Source: JAICIG01 sp035532215 (GTDB taxonomy: Bacteria; Planctomycetota; Planctomycetia; Pirellulales; JAICIG01). From it: a stretch of 10,771 nucleotides of DNA. The notes beneath the pieces are model-generated. The model saw only the letters and a program-made list of their open reading frames with translations, did no database searches and was not told the origin of the DNA. The translations under genes were made by a program, and so were the position numbers. The stretch is taken from the NCBI GenBank assembly GCA_035532215.1, contig DATKRK010000330.1, forward strand, positions 1-10,771. Direction: 5' to 3'. This document shows positions 1 through 5,552 of the stretch, piece by piece; the stretch's first letter is position 1, and every line of letters begins with the position of its first letter.

Positions 1-14
1 GACGTACGTTGGCC

Positions 15-67
15 GTGGGGCGGCCTTCCAGGCCGTCGGCCAAAGACGGCCTGGAAGGCCGCCCCAC
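15..67. repeat. REPIN-like double palindrome (element A)
   Basis: A perfect 23-nt inverted repeat (arms 15-37 and 45-67) encloses a 7-nt spacer, ggccaaa. Each arm is itself a hairpin: the tetranucleotide GTGG, then a stem G-G-CGGCCT, loop TCC, then AGGCCG-T-C, with one G-T wobble pair. The outer ends read GTGG and its complement CCAC. That is the layout of REPINs, which are two REP sequences in inverted order with a GTRG head at each outer end. It lies beyond the 3' end of the Mpo1-like gene on the minus strand, the usual place for REP elements, and could protect or end that transcript. No T-run follows it, so it is not a standard intrinsic terminator. The palindrome is certain; the REPIN label is inference. 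Confidence 0.8.
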
Positions 68-155
68 GATATGCGCACGCGATCATTATCGCCCGCGCGC
101 CGTATTATGTATGATAAGCCAGCCAGTCGGTTCCGTCCAAGAGCGGCGGCTCGGG
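68..155. other. Non-coding stretch
   Basis: This is AT-richer sequence between the palindrome and the 3' end of the Mpo1-like gene. No open frame with coding character, RNA gene or clear terminator was seen in it. Confidence 0.5.
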
Positions 156-497
156 TCAGCTAATTATTCGCCGAGAATCCGCTTGACTTCGGCCCCCCAT
201 CCGGCCAGTCGCGATCAGCCACCACATTTTGAAATCGGCCAGCAACGACCAAAGCGGATAAGCGAACGTGGCCGGGCGGTTCTTTTCCACCAGCCAATGG
301 CTGAGCCAGGCGAAGGCGTAGCCGCAAACGGGCGCCGCCAGCAGGAATAGCCATTGCCGCATCGCCAAGGCGGCCGCTAGCACGAGCAGGGCCAGGCTCG
401 AGCCGCAGAAGTGCCAGAATCGCGTGGCCCGACGCCGATGCTCGCGCACGTAAAACGGCCAAAACTCGGCAAACGACTTCAAGCGATCCGGCGCCAT
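156..497 (-). CDS. Mpo1-like / DUF962 family membrane protein
   Basis: 113 residues, matching the size of the short bacterial DUF962 (Mpo1-like, PF06127) proteins. Family hallmarks are visible in order: an N-terminal F-x-E-F-W-P-F-Y...E-H segment (residues 9-20, His20), R-F-W-H-F-x-G (His29, Gly32), two hydrophobic segments (about 33-46 and 49-63), then a W-L-S-H-W...E-K-N-R-P-A-T-F motif (64-78, His67) and Y-P-L-W-S-L-x-x-D-F-K-M (80-91). The yeast member Mpo1 is an iron-dependent dioxygenase in alpha-oxidation of 2-hydroxy fatty acids and uses conserved histidines. The three histidines here fit that, but the substrate of this bacterial protein is unknown. The gene is divergent from the histidine kinase across a 104-bp gap and stands alone on its strand. 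No strong ribosome-binding site precedes the ATG. The family call is firm; the enzymatic role is inferred. Confidence 0.88.
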   Translation of the reverse strand: MAPDRLKSFAEFWPFYVREHRRRATRFWHFCGSSLALLVLAAALAMRQWLFLLAAPVCGYAFAWLSHWLVEKNRPATFAYPLWSLLADFKMWWLIATGRMGGRSQADSRRIIS

Positions 498-601
498 GCT
501 GGCCGGATATGATAACGCCTTTGCGGAGCCGGCGGCAAGCTTGACTCGTTGGATGGCGCGGATAGGCTCAATAATACTCCTCGACGATTAGGCGCTTTCC
601 C
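498..601. promoter_or_regulatory. Divergent intergenic region
   Basis: This 104-bp gap separates the divergent Mpo1-like and histidine kinase genes, so promoters for both should lie here. A TTGACT hexamer at 541-546 resembles a -35 box and an AT-rich ATAATA at 571-576 resembles a -10 box. Their spacing is too long for one ordinary sigma-70 promoter, so no exact promoter is called. Confidence 0.3.
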
Positions 602-1531
602 ATGTCGCGACGCAGATCCATCGGCTGGCCGATCACCCTCGGCGTGGTGATGATCGTACTGCTGGTGGCGTTGCTGGTCGGCTGGATCCTGCTGTCGTTC
701 GGTTCGTGGAGCGTGCTGGCGGTCGGCGCCACGTTTTTGGTGCTGGTGCTCGTGGGCGTGATTTTGTATTTGACGATCGCGGTCAATCAAATCAGCCTCA
801 ACCAGCGTCAATCGAACTTTATCGACAGCGTGACGCACGAGTTGAAAAGCCCGATCGCCTCGCTCAAGCTGTATCTGCAAACGCTCAGCCGGCGCCAGGT
901 CACCGAACAGCAGCAGGCCGATTTTTACCGGTTCATGCTCGACGATCTCGACCGGCTCGACATGCTCATCAACCACTTGCTCGACGCGGCCCGCCTGGAC
1001 CAGTTGCCGATGGGGCAGGAAACTCGCGACGTGCGGCTCGACCTGGTGTTGCAAAGCTGCGCCGAAACGATCTGCCACCGGCGCCGCGTGCCGAGCGAGA
1101 CGGTTTCCGTCGAGGCCGCGCCCAGCCTGGTGCGCGCTCGGCCGATGGACGTCGAAATCGTATTTCGCAACTTGATCGACAACGCGGTCAAGTATTCGGG
1201 GCCGCAAGCGCAAGTCTCCGTCGAGTCTTGGACGAACGGCCGCGGCGCGGTCGTCACGCGCGTCAGCGACAACGGACCGGGAATACCAGCCAAGCTGCGC
1301 CGCAAGATCTTCGGCCGTTTCGTCCGCTTGGGCAACGAATTGGAGCGCGCCAAAAGCGGCACCGGCCTGGGGCTTTACATCGTCCGCACCCTGGTCGGGC
1401 GAATGCGAGGTAAAATCAGCGTTCGCGGCCGCGGTTCGCAGCCCGGCACGGCGTTCGAGGTCGAATTGCCCGGCCAAGCCGCCGAAGCCGAGGCGCCCGA
1501 CGTGCAGCCGGCCGTCGCCGCAAATGGTTGA
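602..1531 (+). CDS. Membrane sensor histidine kinase, minimal input region
   Basis: 309 residues. Two membrane segments (about 11-32 and 37-60) are joined by a turn of only a few residues, so there is essentially no extracytoplasmic sensor domain. The HisKA helix follows directly with no room for a HAMP linker. The H-box has the phospho-accepting His79 in the context V-T-H-E-L-K-S-P. The ATP-binding domain is complete: N-box E-I-V-F-R-N-L-I-D-N-A-V-K-Y (185-198; Asn190, Asn194), G1 D-N-G-P-G-I-P (223-229), an F-box near F-G-R-F-V-R-L-G, and G2 G-T-G-L-G-L-Y-I-V (253-261). It should autophosphorylate at His79 and pass phosphate to the response regulator encoded 24 bp downstream. The input may be a membrane property or a partner protein, as in intramembrane-sensing kinases; this part is inference. 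The ATG is preceded by only a weak AGG. Confidence 0.95.
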   Translation: MSRRRSIGWPITLGVVMIVLLVALLVGWILLSFGSWSVLAVGATFLVLVLVGVILYLTIAVNQISLNQRQSNFIDSVTHELKSPIASLKLYLQTLSRRQVTEQQQADFYRFMLDDLDRLDMLINHLLDAARLDQLPMGQETRDVRLDLVLQSCAETICHRRRVPSETVSVEAAPSLVRARPMDVEIVFRNLIDNAVKYSGPQAQVSVESWTNGRGAVVTRVSDNGPGIPAKLRRKIFGRFVRLGNELERAKSGTGLGLYIVRTLVGRMRGKISVRGRGSQPGTAFEVELPGQAAEAEAPDVQPAVAANG

Positions 1532-1555
1532 AGGGCAGCCCAGAGACGATCCGCC

Positions 1556-2287
1556 ATGACCGCACCCGCCCGACACATCCTCGTCGTCGAAGACGAAGGC
1601 CATCTGGCGATCGGCATCAAGTATAACCTGGAAGCCGAGGGCTACCGGGCGAGCGTGGCGGGCGACGGGCCGACCGCGCTGAAATTGATCCAGGAAAACC
1701 CCGGCGAGATCGACCTGGTGATTCTCGACTTGATGCTGCCGGGGATGAGCGGCTATGCCGTGTGCGAGTCGTTGCGCGAGGCGCAAAACCAGGTCCCGGT
1801 GTTGATGCTCAGCGCTCGCAGCCTTTCCGAAGACCGTATTCGCGGCTACGACGTCGGCGCCAATCAATATTTGCAGAAGCCTTTCGAACTCGAAGAGCTG
1901 CTGGCCATGGTGCGAAATCTCTTGCGCCTGCGTCCCTTGCCGGCAGGTGCGAATTACAAGGCGCCGGAACTCTACGAATTCGGACGAGTGAAAATCAATT
2001 TCGACACTTATGAAGCCGCGGTCGGCGATACCGAGCTGCGGCTCACGCCGATCGAGATGAACCTGCTCCGGTATTTCATCGAAAATGAAGGGCGCGTCAT
2101 CAGCCGCGCCGAGTTATTGGAGCGGGTTTGGCGCCAGCCGAACATCGAGAACACTCGCACCGTCGACAACTTCGTGATGCGGCTACGCAAATACTTCGAA
2201 GAAGACCCCGCCAACCCCGGACACTTTCTCAGCGTCCGCGGCGCGGGATATCGCTTCGTTCGCAATGGCGGCAAAGACGAGCTCTGA
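1556..2287 (+). CDS. OmpR/PhoB-family response regulator
   Basis: 243 residues, the usual length for the family. The N-terminal receiver domain (about 7-122) carries the acidic pair Glu12/Asp13, the phospho-acceptor Asp58 in L-D-L-M-L-P-G-M-S-G, the switch residue Ser86 in L-M-L-S-A-R, and Lys108 in Q-K-P-F. The loop before the lysine reads G-A-N-Q-Y-L where many relatives have G-A-D-D-Y. The C-terminal winged-helix DNA-binding domain (about 140-240) has L-T-P-I-E-M-N-L-L, the recognition-helix region T-R-T-V-D-N-F-V-M-R-L-R-K, and the closing wing S-V-R-G-A-G-Y-R-F-V. It is the cognate partner of the kinase upstream, in an operon with kinase first and regulator second. It is predicted to bind DNA when phosphorylated; its targets cannot be read from this window. 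Confidence 0.95.
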   Translation: MTAPARHILVVEDEGHLAIGIKYNLEAEGYRASVAGDGPTALKLIQENPGEIDLVILDLMLPGMSGYAVCESLREAQNQVPVLMLSARSLSEDRIRGYDVGANQYLQKPFELEELLAMVRNLLRLRPLPAGANYKAPELYEFGRVKINFDTYEAAVGDTELRLTPIEMNLLRYFIENEGRVISRAELLERVWRQPNIENTRTVDNFVMRLRKYFEEDPANPGHFLSVRGAGYRFVRNGGKDEL

Positions 2288-2710
2288 CGCGATAACCGTT
2301 AATTTTGGCGCAGGCCAAACCGTTGTCGCGAAGGTCGGCGGTCGGCGGGGGATTTTCAATAAGAGCGGACTTTGCCGCGCTCGATAATAGCGTTGCGGAC
2401 GGCGAGTGGGAGAGACTTGCCGGCCGTAGCAGTCGGGCGGCACGGGCAACTCGGGGAAGACTCTCCGCGAGTCCGCCTTGGTCCCAGCGCCGCCGAAGCA
2501 GCAAGCGAGACCGTCCGCGGGCGCATCGAGCGCGAGCGCCCGCGGCGGTTTTGCCTTGCCGCAGCCTAGGGCCTCTTCAAGTCTGAGTTGATAGGTGAGG
2601 GGTGGCTGGCGGCAGAGCGAAGCGATGCCCCAGCGAACTGGGGCTTCGCCTAGGCTCAGCCGCCAGCCACCCTGGTCGACAGCATTCGTCAAAACATGGC
2701 TGACAGGGCA
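2288..2710. other. Convergent intergenic region, no gene supported
   Basis: This 423-bp gap lies between the 3' ends of the response regulator (+) and the FlgG-like gene (-). Frames open on both strands (for example 2305-2586 + and 2183-2692 -), but they look like read-through of GC-rich sequence: no domain, no ribosome-binding site, and the minus frame runs through the repeat at 2600-2672 and into the regulator. A 9-bp inverted repeat (2515-2523 with 2537-2545, CCGCGGGCG) could form a stem. Short stem-loops here may end or stabilise the two converging transcripts. No U-rich tail typical of an intrinsic terminator was seen. Confidence 0.5.
2600..2672. repeat. REPIN-like imperfect palindrome (element B)
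   Basis: A 14-bp outer stem (2600-2613 with 2659-2672, reading GGGTGGCTGGCGGC on the left) encloses an inner hairpin: stem GCGAAG/CTTCGC (2617-2622 with 2644-2649), a 5-nt bulge, and stem CCCCAG/CTGGGG (2628-2633 with 2638-2643) capped by CGAA. Each half can alternatively fold alone: CTGG plus GGC pairs with GCC plus CCAG around a one-base bulge, preceded by GTGG. That gives the same GTRG-plus-hairpin plan as elements A and C, but with diverged loops. It lies just past the 3' end of the FlgG-like gene and between convergent genes. The structure is clear; relationship to the other two elements is inference. Confidence 0.7.
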
Positions 2711-3799
2711 CTAGGGCAGGCCATAACGCCTCGTTGGGCCCAGCAAACGCTCGATCGACTGCAGCGTTCGTTCGGTCGTTTTCCAGGCCAGCACTTCTTC
2801 GTCGAGATCGACGTTCGACCGCTCCAGCGCCTTTTGACGCAGTTTGCCCAGGCCGTTCAGCCCCGGCTGACCATAGGTTCCAGGGCCCGAGGCCAGCGTT
2901 TCCTGGTACAGGTTCTCGCCCAGCAGCAACAGTCCCTGCGGGTTCATGAACTTGGCCAGTTGGAGCTGCCCGATCTGCGAATACTGCGGTTGTCCGAACT
3001 GCTGGATCGAAACGTTGCCTTCGTCGCTGATCACGATGCCGATCGTGTTGATCGGAATCGAAATCTGCGGCTGCACCAATCGGCCGGTGCTAGCGGAGCC
3101 GAGGACCAGCAGGCCATTGGAATTGACCGCGAAATTCCCGGCACGGGTGTAGAGGAAGTTGTTAGTCGAAGGATCGATGACTTGGAAAAGGCCGTCGCCC
3201 TCGATCGCGACGTCCAGCGAACGCCCGGTCTCCTTGAGCGGGCCTTGGGCGAAGTCGAGTTCGACGCTTTGCACGCGGCAGCCGCGGCCGACGGCGATGC
3301 TCGCGGGGGCGTAGTTGTTGAATGCATCCTGGGCGCCGGGCAGCTTGAGTTGCTCGTACGGGCAACTCTCGACCGCGACGCGGCTGCGTTTGAAGGCGAC
3401 CGTGTCGGCGTTGGCCAGGTTGTTGCCGATCACGGCGAGCTTGGTCTTCAAGGTCTTGATTGCTTCGCCCAGCACTTGCGACGCTGCTTCGCAGCCGCTG
3501 CGCGGGGCCTCGATTGACCCGCCCGCCGAGAGGCCGGCGAGCAGCGAGGGCGCATTTGCAGTTTCCAACTCGGGCGCTTGGGGCTCGATATGCACCGCCT
3601 TGACGATCTCGCCGGAGTTTGCCGAAGCAACCGCGTCGCCGCTATCTGCTACTTTGTTTGCCACGACGCGGCGCGTTTGCGAGCCTGGCGACCGCGGTAT
3701 TGCAGCCGCCGATCCGCGGCGACCGTTCGATGGCTGCTCCGAGCAGCCCGGCAGGAAGCAAGCGGCGGTAAACAAAGCCAAAAAACGCATGCGAGTCAT
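2711..3799 (-). CDS. FlgG/FlgF-like flagellar rod/hook-family protein with lipoprotein signal
   Basis: 362 residues from the ATG at 3799, chosen because a good ribosome-binding site (AAAGGA, 5 bases before the ATG) and a lipoprotein signal peptide follow; the frame stays open to 3940 but the extra 47 residues look non-coding. The signal peptide ends in L-P-G-C (lipobox, Cys19). Residues 20-105 are a low-complexity linker absent from FlgG. The rod motif G-N-N-L-A-N-A-D-T-V-A-F-K-R (125-138) follows, then the FlgG core F-A-Q-G-P-L-K-E-T-G and L-D-V-A-I-E-G-D-G-L-F-Q-V (183-207), then N-P-Q-G-L...L-Y-Q-E-T...G-Q-P-G-L-N-G-L-G and a C-terminal amphipathic helix (about 330-355), as in FlgG/FlgF. 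True FlgG is exported by the flagellar type III route without a lipobox, so export here would differ. No other flagellar gene is nearby. The fold family is firm; a role in a flagellum is uncertain. Confidence 0.88.
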   Translation of the reverse strand: MTRMRFLALFTAACFLPGCSEQPSNGRRGSAAAIPRSPGSQTRRVVANKVADSGDAVASANSGEIVKAVHIEPQAPELETANAPSLLAGLSAGGSIEAPRSGCEAASQVLGEAIKTLKTKLAVIGNNLANADTVAFKRSRVAVESCPYEQLKLPGAQDAFNNYAPASIAVGRGCRVQSVELDFAQGPLKETGRSLDVAIEGDGLFQVIDPSTNNFLYTRAGNFAVNSNGLLVLGSASTGRLVQPQISIPINTIGIVISDEGNVSIQQFGQPQYSQIGQLQLAKFMNPQGLLLLGENLYQETLASGPGTYGQPGLNGLGKLRQKALERSNVDLDEEVLAWKTTERTLQSIERLLGPTRRYGLP

Positions 3800-3968
3800 G
3801 GGAATCCTTTCCGAGATAAAACGGCGACCATTGAGAATTTGCTCTGAAAAGCCCGACCAGGGGTGGGGAACCCTAGCGGAAAGCTCCAGCGGCCACAAGA
3901 TTGCCTTTTTTGGGGCTCTATTGGGCTGGCGGAGCTGCAATCCTTGTCCCGATTGCCAGGCAATCCAA

Positions 3969-4095
3969 AGATCGTCCTGTTTTTTGGCGGACCACGACCG
4001 TCGGTCAACTGTAGGACGGACCTCCGGTCCGTCTTGCCGTAGGGTGACGGACCGGAGGTCCGTCCTACGGGAGCCTAAAAAAAACAGGACGATCT
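3969..4095. mobile_element. MITE-like element: terminal inverted repeat around a REPIN-like palindrome
   Basis: A perfect 17-bp inverted repeat, AGATCGTCCTGTTTTTT at 3969-3985 and its complement at 4079-4095, brackets the palindrome at 4011-4068. The whole 127-bp unit has no coding frame of its own and no clear target-site duplication. It could be a small non-autonomous element carrying, or hit by, a REPIN. It could also be a long composite hairpin acting as a barrier between the divergent units. The runs of T and A lie on the wrong side of the inner hairpin to make an intrinsic terminator on either strand. The nested structure is seen directly; mobility is inference. Confidence 0.5.
4011..4068. 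repeat. REPIN-like double palindrome (element C)
   Basis: Perfect 23-nt inverted arms (4011-4033 and 4046-4068) flank a 12-nt spacer. Each arm is GTAG followed by an 8-bp stem, GACGGACC and GGTCCGTC, around the loop TCC. Compared with element A the arms share 17 of 23 positions, and two stem pairs change on both sides (C-G to A-T at arm positions 10/18, T-A to C-G at 12/16), while the TCC loop is unchanged. GTRG-headed palindromes in inverted pairs are the REPIN design mobilised by RAYT (TnpA-REP) transposases. No RAYT gene is in this window. Confidence 0.8.
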
Positions 4096-4105
4096 CTCCA
4101 GCCCG

Positions 4106-4135
4106 TTGACACGATTTTGTCGGGCGGGTTATTGC
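4106..4135 (+). promoter_or_regulatory. Possible sigma-70-type promoter for the sigma/anti-sigma operon
   Basis: A perfect TTGACA (4106-4111) is followed after 18 bp by TATTGC (4130-4135), a weak -10 match. The site starts 10 bp beyond the nested repeat element and about 75 bp before the sigma factor start codon. An additional autoregulated ECF promoter may exist but cannot be identified without other target promoters. Confidence 0.35.
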
Positions 4136-4209
4136 CCTGAGAGGGTGGTCGTGAACAAAATGGAAACATCCTTGAGTGCTAAGTTTCCTCCCCGCTCCGG
4201 ACGCACGCG

Positions 4210-4836
4210 ATGCCGCCCTCGAAGCCTGAGGCGAGCGCGACCTTGCCCGATCAAGAGTTGATGCGCCGCATCCAGGCCGGCGAAGCGGGCCTGTTCGCGG
4301 AAATCGTGCGCCGCTACCAGGGCGCCTTGTTGCGGGTGGCTCGCAGCCGCTTGGGCCGGCCCGATTGGGCTGAAGACGCCGTGCAGGAGACGTTCTTGGC
4401 GGCCTTCAAAGCCCGCGATACCTACCGCGACGCCTACAGCTTTCGCACCTGGTTGTGGACGATCCTGCTGAACAAGTGCCGCCGTTCGGCCAGCGGCCAT
4501 GCGCGGCAGCCTCGCGTTTCGTGTTGGACCGACGAAGCGGCCGGCATCGAGCAGGCATCGCTCGACCAGGCCCGTTCGGCTGACCTGGCCGAACAACCGC
4601 TTGAGCGCGTGCTGGCCCGCGAGCGCACTGAGTTGCTCGAAGCTTCACTGGCAGCCTTGCCGGGCGTGCAAGCCGACGCTTTGCGGCTGCGTTTTTTCGG
4701 GGGGCTGAAATTCGAAGAGATCGCCGAGGCGATGCAGTGCAGCCTGGGCACGGCGAAAAACCGCGTGCGTTGGGGGTTGATGCGTTTGGCCGATCACGTG
4801 TACTCGCTCCGCGCCAGTCAAGAGGGACGTCGATGA
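4210..4836 (+). CDS. ECF-family RNA polymerase sigma factor
   Basis: 208 residues with the two-domain ECF layout. Region 2 (about 15-92) contains the D-A-V-Q-E-T-F-L-A-A-F core (56-66) and the F-R-T-W-L-W-T-I-L-L-N-K-C-R-R segment (78-92) that contacts core polymerase and the -10 element. A linker of about 50 residues follows. Region 4 (about 143-200) has L-A-A-L-P-G-V-Q-A-D-A-L-R-L-R-F-F-G-G and the helix-turn-helix F-E-E-I-A-E-A-M-Q-C-S-L-G-T-A-K-N-R-V-R-W-G that binds the -35 element. It should direct transcription of a stress- or envelope-type regulon when released from its anti-sigma. The stop codon overlaps the ATG of the anti-sigma gene (ATGA), so the two proteins are translationally coupled. 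The ATG at 4210 has no clear ribosome-binding site; it is the start that gives the usual ECF N-terminus. Confidence 0.94.
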   Translation: MPPSKPEASATLPDQELMRRIQAGEAGLFAEIVRRYQGALLRVARSRLGRPDWAEDAVQETFLAAFKARDTYRDAYSFRTWLWTILLNKCRRSASGHARQPRVSCWTDEAAGIEQASLDQARSADLAEQPLERVLARERTELLEASLAALPGVQADALRLRFFGGLKFEEIAEAMQCSLGTAKNRVRWGLMRLADHVYSLRASQEGRR

Positions 4837-5552
4837 TCCTCTGCGACGAAGTGTTCGAGATTCTCACCCGCGGTCCCTTTCCGACGGGGGCGCCCTCCGA
4901 CGGCATCGTCGAATCGCATTTAAAGCAATGTGCTGGATGCCGAGAACTGGCCGAGGCGCTGCGGCCCGCGGTGGAACTGTTCCAAGAGGCTGTGACGCCC
5001 GAGGAGAGCCGGACGTTGCCCAGCTATTGGGGCGAACCGAGTTCGAATCTGGCGCCGTGGTTGATGATTGAAAAGGGCGCCGGCAGTCGAGTCGCCCAGC
5101 GCACGCGCCGCGCGGCGTCGCCTCGCGGTCGCTCGCGGCTGTCGTTGCCCTCGATCCCTGCCTTCTCGCTGCGCCCGGCGGCGCGGTTGGCGGCCGCTCT
5201 TCTGCTGGGTCTGGCACTGGCCGGTTTGTTGCGGCAGCTTGGCCCGGCCGAGGGCCTGCTGGGGCTGCGGACGCCGGGCGACGCCGCTGACCAAGGAGAA
5301 GTTCACTGGCTCTTGGCCGAGCGCGGCGCTTTCTGGTTCGACCGCAACGGATTGAGCCAACACTGTATTGCCGACGCTTCGGCGCCGATCGTCGTAGCCT
5401 CGCGGGGAGGCGATCGCTCGGCCGGTGGCGCCATCGAGTTGGCCTGCTGCAGTTCGTGCCATGTGGTCGATCGTTCCGTCCGCCAATTGTCCCAGCGGGC
5501 GATGTCGACGGTGGCGAACGCCTGCGGCGCCTGCCATCCCCCAATCGACTAA
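4833..5552 (+). CDS. Zinc-finger anti-sigma factor with two C-terminal CxxCH motifs
   Basis: 239 residues from the ATG at 4833, which overlaps the sigma gene stop and has AGAGGGA 5 bases upstream. An in-frame ATG at 4737 lies inside the sigma gene and is rejected. The N-terminus carries a ZAS-type zinc motif, His29-x3-Cys33-x2-Cys36 with Cys4 as a possible fourth ligand, the part that holds an ECF sigma factor. A basic, Pro/Ser-rich linker (85-115) leads to one membrane segment (about 116-136). The remaining hundred or so residues should be outside the cytoplasm, with a small beta-like stretch (E-V-H-W-L-L-A-E-R-G-A-F-W-F, 156-169) and then Cys206-Ser-Ser-Cys209-His210 and Cys231-Gly-Ala-Cys234-His235. 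CxxCH is the covalent haem c attachment motif; two in 30 residues could hold two haems, or the same Cys/His set could bind a metal. His158, His177 and Cys178 are other candidate ligands. The anti-sigma role is well supported; the haem role is inference. Confidence 0.85.
   Translation: MILCDEVFEILTRGPFPTGAPSDGIVESHLKQCAGCRELAEALRPAVELFQEAVTPEESRTLPSYWGEPSSNLAPWLMIEKGAGSRVAQRTRRAASPRGRSRLSLPSIPAFSLRPAARLAAALLLGLALAGLLRQLGPAEGLLGLRTPGDAADQGEVHWLLAERGAFWFDRNGLSQHCIADASAPIVVASRGGDRSAGGAIELACCSSCHVVDRSVRQLSQRAMSTVANACGACHPPID

Larger units (their letters stand above)
3800..4209. other. Divergent intergenic region with nested repeats
   Basis: This 410-bp gap separates the FlgG-like lipoprotein gene (-) from the ECF sigma factor gene (+). 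It holds the 127-bp nested repeat element (3969-4095) and a promoter-like site (4106-4135). The part from 3800 to 3968 should contain the promoter of the lipoprotein gene, but no convincing hexamer pair was found there. The plus-strand frame 3315-4109 that crosses this gap is antisense to the lipoprotein gene and is not credible. Confidence 0.5.

Noticed and set aside
15..67. CRISPR repeat
   Set aside because: The arms are inverted, not direct, with a 7-nt spacer and no regularly spaced copies.
479..1867. 462-residue open frame on the minus strand
   Set aside because: It lies antisense to the histidine kinase and response regulator, has no recognisable domain, and is explained by G/C-rich third codon positions of the real genes.
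2183..2692. 169-residue minus-strand frame in the convergent gap
   Set aside because: It runs through the palindrome at 2600-2672 and into the regulator's 3' end, has a composition of low-specificity Arg/Pro/Ala, and no ribosome-binding site.
3800..3940. Upstream extension of the FlgG-like gene (47 residues)
   Set aside because: A lipoprotein signal peptide and a good ribosome-binding site support the ATG at 3799; the extension is not signal-like and has non-coding composition.
4011..4068. Intrinsic terminator
   Set aside because: The strong hairpin is not followed by a T-run on either strand; the T and A tracts are on the opposite side, so it is called a repeat instead.
3315..4109. 264-residue plus-strand frame
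   Set aside because: It is antisense to the FlgG-like lipoprotein gene and then crosses the repeat element; no protein-like features.
4737..4832. Upstream in-frame start for the anti-sigma gene
   Set aside because: It would place 32 residues inside the sigma factor's DNA-binding region in another frame; the ATGA overlap at 4833-4836 is the usual coupled start.
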